Positions 37,901 to 47,948 of a stretch of 64,000 nucleotides of DNA are shown here, piece after piece. Each line of letters starts with the position of its first letter. Within the stretch, counting starts at the first letter, position 1. The notes below the pieces were generated by a model. It was not told where the DNA came from, did not search any database, and saw only the letters and a program-made list of their open reading frames with translations. A program made the translations under genes and the position numbers. The stretch is taken from positions 4,650,001 through 4,714,000 of the forward strand of contig NC_063269.1 in the NCBI RefSeq assembly GCF_910591885.1. Direction: 5' to 3'. Source of the DNA: Bombus terrestris. Lineage: Eukaryota; Arthropoda; Insecta; Hymenoptera; Apidae.

Positions 37901-40900
37901 ATGTCTATAATTCCATACTGTGTCAGCCACGCGATTTCGTGTTTGATCTTTCGTTGTCCCTTTCAAAGGAGGAAATTCGTTTATTTCACAATCAAGTGGT
38001 AAAAGCTAAATAGTAAAAGCGAAGTAAAAGTCGATACGCCGGCATCGATTTTGATATTGAGGAGGACATCGTGTACCGCGCTACGGAAACACGTGTTGTC
38101 TCGAGCGTAGACGAATAAAAGGAGTTCGGTTTTCGAAGGAACGATCGATAAAGCTATAAAGCGGTTTCCACGGACGAAGGTGGCGGAAACAAAAGTCACG
38201 CGTAGTAAAGCTTAATCGAGGCCGGTTCGGTGAAACAAGCGCTACCGAGCTTTGAGATTCTCCATGAAAGGAAGAACGCGTACAATTAACCTTGAATAGC
38301 TAGAGCAACGGTTGAAATAGCGCGAACGTGGCTCGCAAGGTCTGCTACGATTTTTGTCGATATTTCATAATCAGTGTTACGTAAATATGATTCTTGCATG
38401 GCGAATGAAACTGCTAGAAGAGAATAAACCATCGAGTGTTAAGCTTAGTCTCGATTAGGAAGATCGTCGAGCTCGAGTGCTAGCCAAACTTTCCTCTCTC
38501 GTCGGATAAAATCGCCGATCCCTCTTCGCTAAATCTCCGCTATACACAGAGATTTCGATACGGTGATAACATCGATCGTCGAGATAAAGTATACGGCGAG
38601 GCAGTACCGAGAGAATCTGAATACCAAACTATAATAGCGAGAATCGACGAGGAAGAAACTCGGCAAGCTGTTACTCTTTTACCTTTGTGATCGAGCCACG
38701 GCTCTTTCAAAATTCTTGATCGTGTATTTCCGGAACCGACGGTTCTCTTCGAGTCGTCTACATCGTCGAGGATCGTATAATACGAAAAAGAGCCACTCGA
38801 TCGAATCCTTCTTCTTCCAATACCTCTGACAACCTATACTACTCCTTTAATAATATCCCCTACGAGTAGGAGACATACACATATTCGTTCCAAGAGATAC
38901 GACATCGATCCAAACGATCGAAAACTATCGTACGTTAGTATCGGGAGTACTGTTGCTTTGGTATTATCGAGAAACAGCCTCGAGGGAACGACAAAGAATA
39001 ACCGAATCTCTGTATATCGTACATCGATACCATTGACGTGTACTATTAGAGAATATTTGTAAGCAGGGCTCTCGTATCCAACATCTTCCGGCGAATCTAC
39101 TCTGTGAAAATATCGTTAGAAAATCAGGAAGACGATCCACGAACGATGCAACGATCTTCCGGTCAATTTCTCTCTCACCTTGTCAATTGGCATTGAAGGG
39201 CACGCACGACAGAGGTTCCAGAATGAACCAATCATGAGGCCGCGGTGTGTGGGGCAGTGGAACAGTAGTGACACACAGCCGCTGCGGTAGCGACGGGGCC
39301 GTTTAGACGACGGGCACGGTCGTCAGGCCAGGTTGATTTCCTCCCGAGGACGTGGCTCCTCGGCGTCGACGATGCGGCTACACTTGCTTCACTTCCTCCT
39401 GCTCCTTCCTTGCTTCTCGCCTCTCACCTTCGCCTCTCTTCGCTGCTCTCCTCTTCTCCGCCGCCGCCACCTCCACTCTACCACCTGCTCCTACCTCCTC
39501 TCCTCGTTTTCGTTCTCTTCTTCTACTTCCACCGGTGGCTATACTCCTGCTGCTTCTTCCTTCAAGGCAGTATTCGCGAACGGTGGTCGGACGTCCGTCT
39601 TGTGGCCCGTCTGAGCGTACGTGTGTACGAGCGCACGAGGATGGTAGACGGGCAGGCGAGTACAAGCGCGAGCACGCGCGCGCGCGCGCGAGTCCAGTGA
39701 GTGCGTGCGCGCGATCGACGTAGAGCGCCGGTGTGCGAGTCACCAGCGTGGCGATGCCGATAGGGAGAGATTGGAAAAGAAAGAACAGAGAAAAAGACAT
39801 GACGTATGAGCGTGTCGTACCAGCAGCGAAAAGGGAAGGAAAAGGTGTTTGCGCCGGCTCGTCCAAGGATGCGGTCTCCTTCAGGCTTGGGCTTTAACCC
39901 TTTGCGCTAGCACGTCTCTACCCGCAATCGCAATCGAACCGAATTCTGTTACGTTACTTTCCTGCTATCCACTCGATTGGATGGAATTTCAATCTTGTAG
40001 AGTAGATTCGCAAGGATGGCCTACGTCGATTTTGCCGGTGACTAATGCAAAGGGTTCGCTCGTGATAGTTCGTGGTTAAAAAGGATAGGGTGCAAGACCG
40101 GTAGGCGATATTCGATCTACGGTGCAGTTTAAATCGAATGGTCGACAGCAATCGAATTAAAGAGGGAGGAGCCGGCTATATCTCTTCCCATAGAGTACGA
40201 TAACAATGAGCTGAAAGAAAGAAGAAAGAATCGCGTACGCGACAACTTTGTTTAAAGTATCGTCGGAGTGACGATCGTGCCTCGGAAACGGTCCGAAAGG
40301 GAAGGACAACGACCAGAGACCAGGGACATTGGGACGGATTAAACGATATCGAAGGGAAGACAATTGTAAGAGAAGGAAAGACGAAGACAGGAAGCGGAAG
40401 GCAAAGTAGGGCTGGGTCGTATTCGAAGCCTACCACTCCATCGTCTCCGTCGTTGGGGGTTTTCCGCTGTCTTCCCGTAGACCGATATATTCCTGCTTTC
40501 CTCTTCTTTCTCAACTTTCACCACTCTCCGAGGACAGTTAAACTCGTAACCGTGATTCGGTGATGGATCGCGTACCCAAGAGTATTATTGGCCCGGCGTG
40601 ATGTTCACCGGCTGAAATTCACCGCATCCGGAAGTAATCTTTTCGCGTGCATACGTGCGTGCGTGTTGGTTACGCGCGGATGTCTATGCGTGTATGTCGT
40701 GTACGGATGTGTGTATATACGCGAATGTGTATATATTGTATATTATATGTGTATATAGCGTAATGTATTACAAGCGACGATGCAAAGTAACACTCGGACG
40801 CGTTGTACGTACGGAATAACGAGACGGAGGGCAGAGCGAGAACGGAATCGTGAGAGGCACTGGTCCCAACGTCGCACCGATCGCACCGACGACTTTGCGT

Positions 40901-43900
40901 AGAGCGCCGCGTCGCCGGCGAGACGGCTCGACGGTAGAAGGGGTTGCCAGAGCGCAGGCGCCCAACCGGATCGGGTCGATAGTCCGCAACGTTACTCCCT
41001 GTTTTCCTCTCTCCTTCTTCGCTCCAGTCCCCTCTCTGTCTCTTTCTCTCTCGCTCTCCGTTTCGTATCGCCTTTCTCTCTGCAATTTCTCTTTCTATCT
41101 ACCATGTGGCTATCTTCGTTTCTCCTTAGATCCGACTTCCAACTCTCTCCCACTTTTTTAGCATTTTTGCGATTTTTCACGTCGCTGTCTCCGTCTCCCG
41201 CTGTATTCTTCCTTATGTGCCTCTTTCTTTTCTTCCTGCTCTCTGTTGCCTCTCAGTCACCTTTGTTTTTCGCCCCGTGTATCGGCAAGGTACACTCCCT
41301 TTTGGTCAACCTGTCTCTTTCATCCCCCTGCAAGCACCGTTACCCTTTCTGAATTTTCTTCCCGTTTCTTCTCTCTTTCTTCTTTGCGCTTCTTATTTAC
41401 TTCGACTATCGCTTCTACGTTTCGACGTTCCCCACAGCAACGTATAAATTTTCAAAATGCGCTCTCAACCGTGACGAAAGCCATGCCCTGCAGGATCTTA
41501 CCCTCCTACACCGATAATAGTCCTGCGGTCCTTACTCTCGAGATTTATCCGATGAGTCTCGTTGCTTTAATACGTACACGTGTACGTGTATTTACATCGT
41601 TCATTTCGAAATTGCCCCTTAGCCAGTGTCTCAGAGGTTTATTTTTATACATTTTCCCAGTGCAACATCGATTTACCGATCTGATCCATGCCCTTTCCGT
41701 CGTAACACAAAATCTGTGCGAAAAAACTTTCAGAAAGTAGCTCGACTACAGGGAGATAATGGCACGCTGGTACCCTGAACACATTTCATATTTGTCGATA
41801 CATCTTCCACGCTGTTCCGCAGAGGATTTCCTGCGTAAAAATTCCATCGTCTTATCCCGACGTGCGCGCGAGATTTTCTCGTTTTTCCGCGACGCTTCCC
41901 TTCTTCTTCTTCCTCGATGGCTGTCTCCCACCCACGCGAGCGTTAGGCGGCACTCGATCGTGCATCTTTCTTCCCCTCTCGACTGTTAGTCGTCCCGTTC
42001 GCGTAGCCGGCGCCGCTATGTCGGGCCAGCGTCGCGACGCTGCTAACCTTCCTGCGGATGCAGATATAGGCGCGTTTTGCGGCGTTCCATGCTTCGACCA
42101 CCGCTTTTGATACATACTTTTTCATTGTTCGTTTTTCGACTAAATTCCTCCGTTTTTTATTTTTACTTTTTATTATTTTTCTCTTTTTTTGGGGGTTTCC
42201 CTAATTTCTAAAAACGGCACGTGCATGATTTTCTCTATTCCTCGATGTTTCCTCCCGATTTTTTAACGGGTGAAAGACAATGGAGAGAACAGGCGCGGTT
42301 GAAATTCGTACGGTAAGTTTTGGACACGCAGCCGGGGATATGGGTTACGAGGGGGACGCTGATTGTTCGAATAGACGAATAATGGTTCGGCCGATGCGCG
42401 AATTGAAAAGGGGCGAGACACGCTCGAGGGATTCGCCGCGATCCGCGGATCGTTTTCGATATTGTGTCCGCCAGTGTACAGCCGTGTCTGGCTTCAGCCG
42501 ACTGATTCAGCCGACTATCGCGTATTGTTTGAATAAGGAACAACGGGTTTATGGCTGCGGGAAAGATCTAAACCGATAAGATTATTAGGCGCGATCCGAA
42601 GAAACCCTGGCAGATTCTGTTCAAAAGATAGAAATAAGTATCGTGCGCTCCGAGGCAAAATAATATGAAAGAACGACGGAGAACGAGTACCGGTATCCTT
42701 TTGCGAGATCTTGCGCTACGATTGTGTATTACCACGTAGAATTTTCTATTCCGATCCCGACTCGACTCCAGTCCATCGTGGCCATTACCTGTGCATCAAT
42801 CATACCTAATCGACTTCTAGATATCGTTTCAACCTTGAGAAACTACAGCTCCGCAAACATTGCCAACATCACACGTAGATACGATTCGACTTATCTCTTG
42901 AAGGGATGATCGTTACGTAACACCACGTAATATATCCTGTTTAGCCGTGAAACACTTATTTTCGTTGGCGGGAGGGACACGCCTGCCAACCATTCCCGAG
43001 TAGCACGTTTCCATCGACCCGGACTCTCTTTCCCAGCGATATTCTCCGTCACGTAGATATTCCTTCGTGTGCGTTAAATAACATATCCATGACCTAAATA
43101 ATCCTGAATTTCATCATCTTCGATAACCAGACGCAGAATGCTAGACGTCGGCTCAAAAAAACCTGTCGGTAGATCCTTTCTTATACGTCGCAGTATACTC
43201 ATACTCGCGAATGCAGAACTGCAAATGGAAATGTCTCGTCTGTCTCTGGAAGGAAGCGTATCCTTCTTCCTGCCGTGAATCTTGGATCAATCGTGCAGAA
43301 GGCCGATAGAGGGTTAACGCGTCTCAAATTGTATTCGGAAGAAGCAATCCGAGCGTTCGTTTAAGCAAAGTACGAATTGAATTTAATTTATACTTTTACT
43401 CTACCTTTATTTAGTAGCTAATTATTCTAATTTTGCAAGTGCGTGCCACGCCGATAGAATTCGATTCGACGCGTCCATAGAGTAGATAGTAATTTCGTAG
43501 AATCGTCAAATTGGTAAGTACAAAATTTGAACCAACGATAATTGGCTGACGAATTTTCACGGTTAGCGCGTCTACGTGTACTCTTATCTATCCTTCGATC
43601 GGTTTCTTTGAGACGTCGAATTGCTCCGTAATTAATTCGAGCTGCGGCTCGGCCGCAGCCACGCGAAGTGGATGGAAATTGTTAAAGAGCAAAGCTTTAA
43701 AAGAATAAAGTAGATAAAGTAAGGACTAAGAATTAACCGTTCGCACTCGACTATTCCAATCACATTTTCATTAGATTCTCCAGTAATTTTAGCAATTCCA
43801 TGAAATCAACGATTTCAACTGCTGATGAAACTTACAAGTGCCTCGAATTGATCGCACTCGCCGTTTAAATCCTACATTCTCGCGGAATATCGAATATCTG

Positions 43901-46900
43901 TTATTTCTACTGGATCCTGAACATTGAGAATCTTTGATTCGAAATGCACGAGTGTACGGTCATAGATCGAAGAATTAACGATACGCAATTATCGCGAAAT
44001 TTCTGCAGACATGATCGAGAGAGAAAAGTAAGTACGTACGGCCGACACGCGAAATTTATACTTACCTGCGGTATTAATATATTTAGTTCCACGCGGCCGC
44101 ATCGTATAGCGTGCAAGCTACAGAATAAAATGTTGATTTTTATATTCGCACGTGTACGTACGTACCACCATCTACTTGCGACTATGGAATACAGGTACTG
44201 GTGAATCGCGTATGCGGGCACGAGTTTTTCAACTTCCTACGTGTTCTTAAGGCTGTGTGTGCCTAAAATTGAACTCCATGTAGAGACGAAGATTTAAACT
44301 CTAACGGCGGGGGCTGCAGTTGTCAGATACAGCGTTGATCGTTTCTGCTATCGTCAAAATTATTTTCCTCGGGAAAAATGTATATGAATCTCGAGCAGTT
44401 TGCTTCTCATTCTATCCTTTCTTTCTCAGCAAAGAGATAATCCGCGCACGTTGCTCGAAACAATTGGATACTTTTTAGAGACAATTAGGTACTTGGCGTT
44501 TCGTTTCTGCTCCTTAGAATCTAAAAATTGTCACGAAGGAAACGATGTTCTAATCGTTCCATTTACGTCTACGCTTGTTGTTCGGCTATGACGCGATATA
44601 GCAAAAGGATTATCCGATCTTTGTATCCGTTTGATCGTCACGCGAACAGCCGACTGATCGTGGCTAATTACTGTAATTGCGCTGGATAGGGAAAAAAGAA
44701 AGGAAAAGAAAAGAGAAAAAAGGAAGTACATCCAGTGTCCTTGACAACGCAGCAGAAATATACCGAAGGAGGAAAATTGTTTTGTGAGAAAAAAAAAGTG
44801 GGAAAAAAGGGAAAAGAGAATAAGAAAGAAAGCAAAAAAATGCTTTCGCGTGGAGCACAGCTTCGCATTGTTGTTTCCTAAAGTTCCCATCCTAAGCAGG
44901 TAACCGGCCTAATTTTCGTGGTTAATTAAAAGGAGACGAGGAGACGCGCACGATACCGGAAGCGCGACGTTTTTTCATCCCGGGAAATTTCAGACGGATG
45001 GGGGAGCAGGAAAAATAATGAAATTATAGGACATTATGATATCCAACAAAGAGCACGTCGACGGCTCGATTTAATTCTCCTCCGCGAGAATCCTACCACC
45101 GGTAATCACCACGGCTCGTTAAAAATGAGCCGAGCCTAGAGGCAGCGTCTATGCAGCCGCAAGTGGGTTAATTAAAATCTTTAGCCAAGTATCGTACCGG
45201 TGTACGCCTATTTTGCAAATTTATCGCCGATCAACTAGGGGAGTTGATAAAATCCTTCGGATAAACTTCCTCCGAGACGTCTCTGCCACGACCAACTAGC
45301 AAATTTTAATATCACTCCGAGCTTCAAGATGCAACGAAGAGCACGATAAAATGTAAAATAATTTAAGAAGCGTTTCTACTAATATCGATCTTACGTCTAA
45401 ACAATATTAATTCGAATCGACTTATTTAGAATATAGTTATTGCCGAGAAACGAAACGACTTAAATTTACGGTAGCTCTAGAAGCAATAACATGCTTAAGA
45501 TACACTTGTTTACTTCGATAGATTTTCTTTATTTACAACGTAATGTAAATAGATCTCTACCATAGTTTCGATGAAAGTAAAGAAAGATCAATGAGTTAAT
45601 GTATATAAATTTCGAAAAAAAAAAAAAAAAAAAAACAAAAAGATGGATTTGGGTTAGTCTGACGTTCAAGTACAGAACGCGATGTACGTTGATGTTAATT
45701 TCATGTTGTTCATGCGCTGTGCTGTTAAGTGGGTGACAGCCTTTAACAGGGGTGCCGGTCGGAGAATAGAAGAAACGTTTGGTCGACACGCAAAGTTCAC
45801 TAAAGCATAACGTTGAACGTGACCCAGCAGCACATATATATACACGCGAGTACCCTGCGCTTGCCGATGATAAGTTACGCTCGACTTCCGCTTCCGTTCA
45901 CTGCATCCACGTTCGGTCGCACGTACGGCACCTGCTCGAATTGCATGAATTACATCGCATCCAATGCACGTTGGTGTGAAATAGAAAAAAGAAAAAAGGA
46001 AAAAATAGCAGTACGCCATATGCCGTAAATTTATTTGCGATGCTTTAACCATTCTCTCTCCCTTCCCTCCTTTTTCGTCCGCCATCAATCACAATAGCAA
46101 ATGTCAATCGCACATAGACGTTTATAATTTATTCCATTGGTCGATCGAATTCTCGACGATCGGGTCGTTAATCAGGCACGAGATTAATTTTTAGTATTCG
46201 GTGAAATTAGAAAAATAAGGTGTCTCCGGAATTTGTTCACATATGTAGGTAAGCCAATACGGCTTTGCCAACTTCTACACCTACAAGACATAATAGCAAG
46301 TGGTTCAAGTGGACTGCAGAAGTGGAATTGGTGTCGTCTTTTGTTCTCGCCGAATCAGCACCAACCTCTTTTTCTTGGCATTCTTAGAAATCAATACGTG
46401 CTTCCTAAGTTTCTAATACACGGCAGGCCTATCGCTAGTCTATAATATTATATACACGTTGTTTGACACGAATCGTCGAGTTTCTTATTACAGATACCTA
46501 ACCGGGCCGGTTCTTTCAAATTTAGCCTAATGAAATAATTCGACGATTTCGTGTCTTCTATCTTACATGTTGGAACGCTTATTCTATCCGTGTGTCTAGA
46601 TCTGTGCGGATGTATACGGCATAATGACCCTCTCGTAGTTAGTAGCAATAGGGCCACGCAAACTTGGAACGTGTTTAATCTGTATAACATGTAAAGGAAG
46701 GATTGTATAGGTGCTAAAAGGGTAGAACCAATTCGACTGTTCAAAGGATAGGAGAGGTAAAGGGTATACAAATGCAAGGCCCGTGAAAAAATAAAACATT
46801 CAACTGATATATTTTAAGAAAGGTTATTTTTATATATTGTCACATTATACAGTAGGATTTTGAAAAGTTTACTCTTTCGATATTCGCCGAAATTCGTGTT

Positions 46901-47948
46901 CGCGGAGCAATACATCGTGTGAAATCCCTCGTGATTGCGGATTGAACCGAAAATGCGGATAGAGACCGATAGCCATCCTTCTTCTTTCAAGGAAATTTTA
47001 TCACGTACCAATTCGAGTGTTACCAATGATAATGGAAGGTATCATGGTATCGTTCAGTTTCTTTACAAAAGACAAAGTATAAAAAAAGTAAATAGTTTAT
47101 ATCATATAAAAAGTACTAAAAAAGACAAACTAATGAGAATATTTTGCAGATAATACCTAAATCAAATTTATATATGTACGAGTTAAAAATGCAACGTACT
47201 GATAAAAATACGATATTTAAGTAGAAAGAATAAGAAAGACAAAGAAAACGAATCGGTACGAGATAAGCATTTACCAAATACACCGCCGTGCCGGATGAAT
47301 AATTTATCGCATCCATAGAAGAGAAAAATCCGAATATCGCACGTATAAGTTTGAAGAACGCCAGGGAAATATGTAAATTACTCGATCGTTTCGGCTTGGC
47401 ATTAAATCACAGGAGGAACTTGAAATGAAAATTGCATCGTGACCGGCACCAAAGCATGCTCGTACCGATCGATCGTTGCAACTTGCAACTCATAACACTT
47501 CGACCATGCATCAGTAAAGGTGAACAAACTCTATGTGTTTCGACTCGAGACAGCTACGCCACATAACCTACTCTACCATTGCGACTTTTCCAATTTTACG
47601 CTTATATTTCGTTCGTAGAGATAAACAAAATATAGTAGAAAGAAATATAATCGAACATCGAAATTAATTGTAATACTTGTAAGGGTTCGATCGTATTAGT
47701 ATCGAGATTTAGCGTAGGTACGAAATATTTCATATCGAAGACGCTCGTGTCGCTCCCGACTCAATCGCAATATGGCCGTTCATTTCGCAAGGAATTAACG
47801 TTTCGTTTCGCTCACTCACCAGATATTGCTTGCAATGTCTTTTATGCTTAACGGTGCAGCGTTTCTTCTTTTTGGAGGCACCCGTGGTCAAGCCGTTTCC
47901 GGGCTTTTCTTTATGAGGCGTCGACAGGTTTCCCTTGTTCGCGGGCAT
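9733..47948 (-). CDS. Mdm1: MDM1-like microtubule-binding (centriole/cilium) protein, whole gene
   Basis: Seventeen exons read in order on the minus strand, each joined by splice sites of matching phase: 47948-47820, 28325-28220, 26479-26420, 20040-19904, 19393-19114, 18910-18790, 18553-18433, 17797-17700, 16947-16803, 16733-16658, 16576-16347, 16194-16116, 14630-14478, 13177-12785, 11052-10783, 10548-10286, 10155-9733. Total 3084 nt, 1027 residues plus stop. Two repeats of the MDM1 type are visible: HSEYRSTYTW (residues 46-55) and STEYRLQFAW (165-174). A charged helical stretch VIELRRLADEYK follows near 307-318, and the C-terminus contains RNRFDKFWGK, like the vertebrate FWGK end. Vertebrate MDM1 (about 714 aa) binds microtubules through such repeats and limits centriole duplication. 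The bee-like protein is longer because of low-complexity linkers. Exon 1 is the least certain exon; a second first exon may exist at 39.2 kb. Confidence 0.75.
10286..10548 (-). CDS. Mdm1: Mdm1 penultimate exon, Ser/Gln/His-rich
   Basis: Acceptor ATTTTTAAG, donor GAAAAT|GTAAGG, phase 1 to 0. It encodes TRPHSEAKSWAPSSIPSAPQ and KSPESESVSIGSFSGLNGHK. The composition is disordered, with several SP sites. Confidence 0.75.
10783..11052 (-). CDS. Mdm1: Mdm1 exon with the NWTVPLDTGKTFTVTQ segment
   Basis: Acceptor CGTTTCAG, donor GAAG|GTAGCT, phase 1 to 1. It encodes a Ser/Thr/Pro-rich start and the ordered-looking segment SPEPVNWTVPLDTGKTFTVT near its end. This dense, low-repeat segment is a likely conserved element in the C-terminal half. 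Confidence 0.8.
12785..13177 (-). CDS. Mdm1: Mdm1 low-complexity exon with poly-Thr and poly-Ala tracts
   Basis: A 393-base segment, open in the required frame with no stop, between acceptor GTATGTTCTAG and donor CCTA|GTAAGT, both in phase 1. It encodes ATTAPPYRPLHHAKPS, about 25 residues that are nearly all Thr, then VKPPVKHSVHTSVHHPPTSS, poly-Ala, KDISRSHQGPNEAKTGRDQ and a second poly-Ala run. Its phases fit both neighbours, but since its length leaves the frame unchanged it may be optional. The ACC/ACT repeat tract should vary in length between individuals. Confidence 0.6.
13895..13980. repeat. Long GA microsatellite in an Mdm1 intron
   Basis: About 85 bases of mainly GA units with GGAGAGATAA and GAAAG interruptions, in the intron between 14478 and 13177. 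Confidence 0.95.
14478..14630 (-). CDS. Mdm1: Mdm1 exon, Pro/Ser-rich
   Basis: Acceptor GTTTCAG, donor AAAT|GTACGT, phase 1 to 1. It encodes TGPGRVRWSIREPSTVSSAG and a Pro-rich stretch SVPPLPPPPSGPGPTPFYRR. A second possible donor, CCGCAG|GTCCAT, lies 13 bases upstream but would change frame. Confidence 0.7.
16116..16947 (-). CDS. Mdm1: Mdm1 exons 9-12 (charged linker cluster)
   Basis: Four small exons at 16947-16803, 16733-16658, 16576-16347 and 16194-16116. All have GTAAGT-like or GTACGT-like donors and matching phases. They encode a Lys/Glu-rich start (TKEEKEKENTRK), DPERAIARARKDFLIRHHLD, a Ser/Pro/Arg-rich segment with SSPKNSPRTGRSQSLG, and EKEKEPKDKEKEQREKG. The composition suggests a disordered, phosphorylatable linker that could bind microtubules by charge. 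Confidence 0.75.
17700..17797 (-). CDS. Mdm1: Mdm1 exon ending at a predicted GC donor
   Basis: Acceptor TTTATATTAG leads into 32 codons beginning HRDWGCGLAAEDEASLWKRV. It continues the helical region of the previous exon. To keep frame with the next exon it must end in phase 2, which is met by CCAG|GCCAGT, a GC rather than GT donor. The nearby GT alternatives at GGCCA|GTACAC or farther out break the frame. Confidence 0.65.
17887..17934. repeat. CA-rich microsatellite in an Mdm1 intron
   Basis: An imperfect run of CA units mixed with CG, 90 bases upstream (in gene direction) of exon 17797-17700. Confidence 0.85.
18433..18910 (-). CDS. Mdm1: Mdm1 exons 6 and 7 (two 121-base exons)
   Basis: Exon 18910-18790 encodes an acidic segment (EGDEREEDMPDLKIAF) and ends in phase 2. 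Exon 18553-18433 encodes GKKSGRTVRISDDKGLSKPQ and then DVIELRRLADEYK, ending in phase 0. The last part resembles the EVKELREKAEFYRKR helix of vertebrate MDM1. The intron between them is 18789-18554. Confidence 0.75.
19114..19393 (-). CDS. Mdm1: Mdm1 exon with the second SEY repeat
   Basis: It encodes SKAISRISTEYRLQFAWPRR (residues 158-177 lie in it) and then a Gly/Pro/Ser-rich tail ending in HKKRPGDVDHKRD. Acceptor ATTACAG, donor GATG|GTAAAT, phase 0 to 1. The STEYRLQFAW motif is a good match to SEYQRNFLWK-type repeats. Confidence 0.8.
19904..20040 (-). CDS. Mdm1: Mdm1 exon, linker after the first repeat
   Basis: Acceptor GTTTCAG and donor CGA|GTAAGT enclose PTLEPPLPRRKKCPELAYKT and a further 25 residues. 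It starts in phase 1 and ends in phase 0. The basic RRKK and YKTHEF stretch resembles the spacer between repeats in vertebrate MDM1 only loosely. Confidence 0.75.
20041..26419 (-). other. Mdm1 intron, 6.4 kb
   Basis: CpG-rich sequence with several long open frames on both strands, including 224 codons on the minus strand at 20766-21440. These are rich in Arg and Ser, have no family resemblance, and are expected in CpG-rich DNA. I see no nested gene. Confidence 0.55.
26420..26479 (-). CDS. Mdm1: Mdm1 60-base symmetric exon
   Basis: An acceptor TTTTGATTGCAG and donor GAAG|GTAAGA flank 60 bases that start and end in phase 1 and encode KQPSAKLQSAKSTEDENNE. It fits between the 28.2 kb and 20.0 kb exons with or without frame change, so it could be a cassette exon. 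No ATG-initiated frame marks it; it was found from the splice signals. Confidence 0.65.
26480..28219 (-). other. Mdm1 intron, 1.7 kb
   Basis: No coding evidence. It contains a GA run near 26757-26774 and pyrimidine-rich sequence near 27827-27871 on the plus strand. Confidence 0.55.
28220..28325 (-). CDS. Mdm1: Mdm1 exon with the first SEY repeat
   Basis: It encodes QLHSEYRSTYTWHEYTGPHQ followed by a Pro-rich tail and ends at a GTAAGT donor in phase 1. The HSEYRSTYTW motif is the clearest link to the MDM1 repeat SEYxxxFxW. The acceptor reads TTGCAGCAG, a NAGNAG site, so the first Gln may be included or skipped. Confidence 0.8.
34443..34540 (-). repeat. Hairpin element, copy 1 (candidate intronic hairpin RNA)
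   Basis: A perfect 11-base inverted repeat, AGTAGTAGGAG at 34443-34453 and CTCCTACTACT at 34530-34540, closes a stem. An inner stem ACTG-CG-CCACT with AGTGG-CAGT extends it on the minus strand. The total is about 98 bases with a loop near 40 bases, the size of a microRNA precursor. It is related to the copy at 35368-35468. Function is unknown. Confidence 0.5.
35368..35468 (-). repeat. Hairpin element, copy 2 (candidate intronic hairpin RNA)
   Basis: It shares CAATGTAC/CAACGTAC, ATATCGACGAA and GTGGCGCAGTGC..GGTGTTCTCCTAC with copy 1. Read as minus-strand RNA, AAGUGGUAGGAG pairs with CUUUUACUACUU over 12 positions, three of them G-U; read as plus-strand RNA the same three positions become A-C mismatches. 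The inner part of the stem is less well kept than in copy 1. Confidence 0.45.
39179..39235 (-). CDS. Mdm1: Candidate alternative first coding exon of Mdm1
   Basis: ATG at 39235-39233 opens MIGSFWNLCRACPSMPIDK and runs straight into the donor GACAAG|GTGAGA in phase 0, the phase needed by the 28325-28220 exon. A very GC- and CpG-rich stretch lies just upstream in gene direction. It would swap the 43-residue basic start for a 19-residue one. No transcript evidence is available here. Confidence 0.35.
39236..39760. promoter_or_regulatory. CpG-rich island, candidate internal promoter
   Basis: The densest CpG and GC stretch in the first intron of Mdm1, with GC alternation at 39674-39691, CCGCCGCC runs and an inverted CCAAT box (ATTGG on the minus strand, near 39227). 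Open frames of 162 (minus) and 123 (plus) codons here are low-complexity products of base composition. Its position before a phase-matched exon makes a minus-strand promoter the simplest reading; a plus-strand one is possible. Confidence 0.35.
45615..45635 (+). repeat. Poly(A) run of 21 bases
   Basis: An uninterrupted run of A residues in the first intron of Mdm1. It could be a retroposition tail, but I recognise no element before it. Confidence 0.8.
47820..47948 (-). CDS. Mdm1: Mdm1 candidate first coding exon (distal promoter)
   Basis: ATG at 47948-47946 opens 43 codons, beginning MPANKGNLSTPHKEKPGNGL, with a basic stretch KKKKRCTVKHKRHCKQYL, then a strong donor CTG|GTGAGT in phase 0. The next exon in the gene begins in phase 0, so the join is open. 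A link across 19.5 kb is inferred from phase and from the lack of another minus-strand gene between; it needs transcript evidence. Confidence 0.5.

Larger units (their letters stand above)
28326..47819 (-). other. Mdm1 first intron, about 19.5 kb
   Basis: No complete gene is supported on either strand. It holds the paired hairpin sequences at 34.4 and 35.4 kb, a CpG-rich island with a candidate first exon at 39.2-39.7 kb, splice-flanked segments at 43.8-44.1 kb, and a run of 21 A residues at 45615-45635. Composition drifts back to AT-rich after about 46.5 kb. Confidence 0.5.

Noticed and set aside
39352..39866. Overlapping long open frames on both strands (123 and 162 codons)
   Set aside because: They mirror a GC-rich low-complexity stretch; both read as repeats of Arg, Ala, Ser or Leu. 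Treated as a CpG island instead.
41246..41740. 164-codon open frame on the plus strand
   Set aside because: Pyrimidine-rich DNA giving Ser/Phe/Leu-rich sequence without a domain; shorter overlapping frames look alike.
46190..46450. Possible decayed coding copy; the minus strand reads KLRKHVLISKNAKKKRLVLI followed by RREQKTTPIP
   Set aside because: The fragment looks protein-like but I could not match it to a family, and stops follow in the same frame. Worth a tblastn but not reported as a feature.
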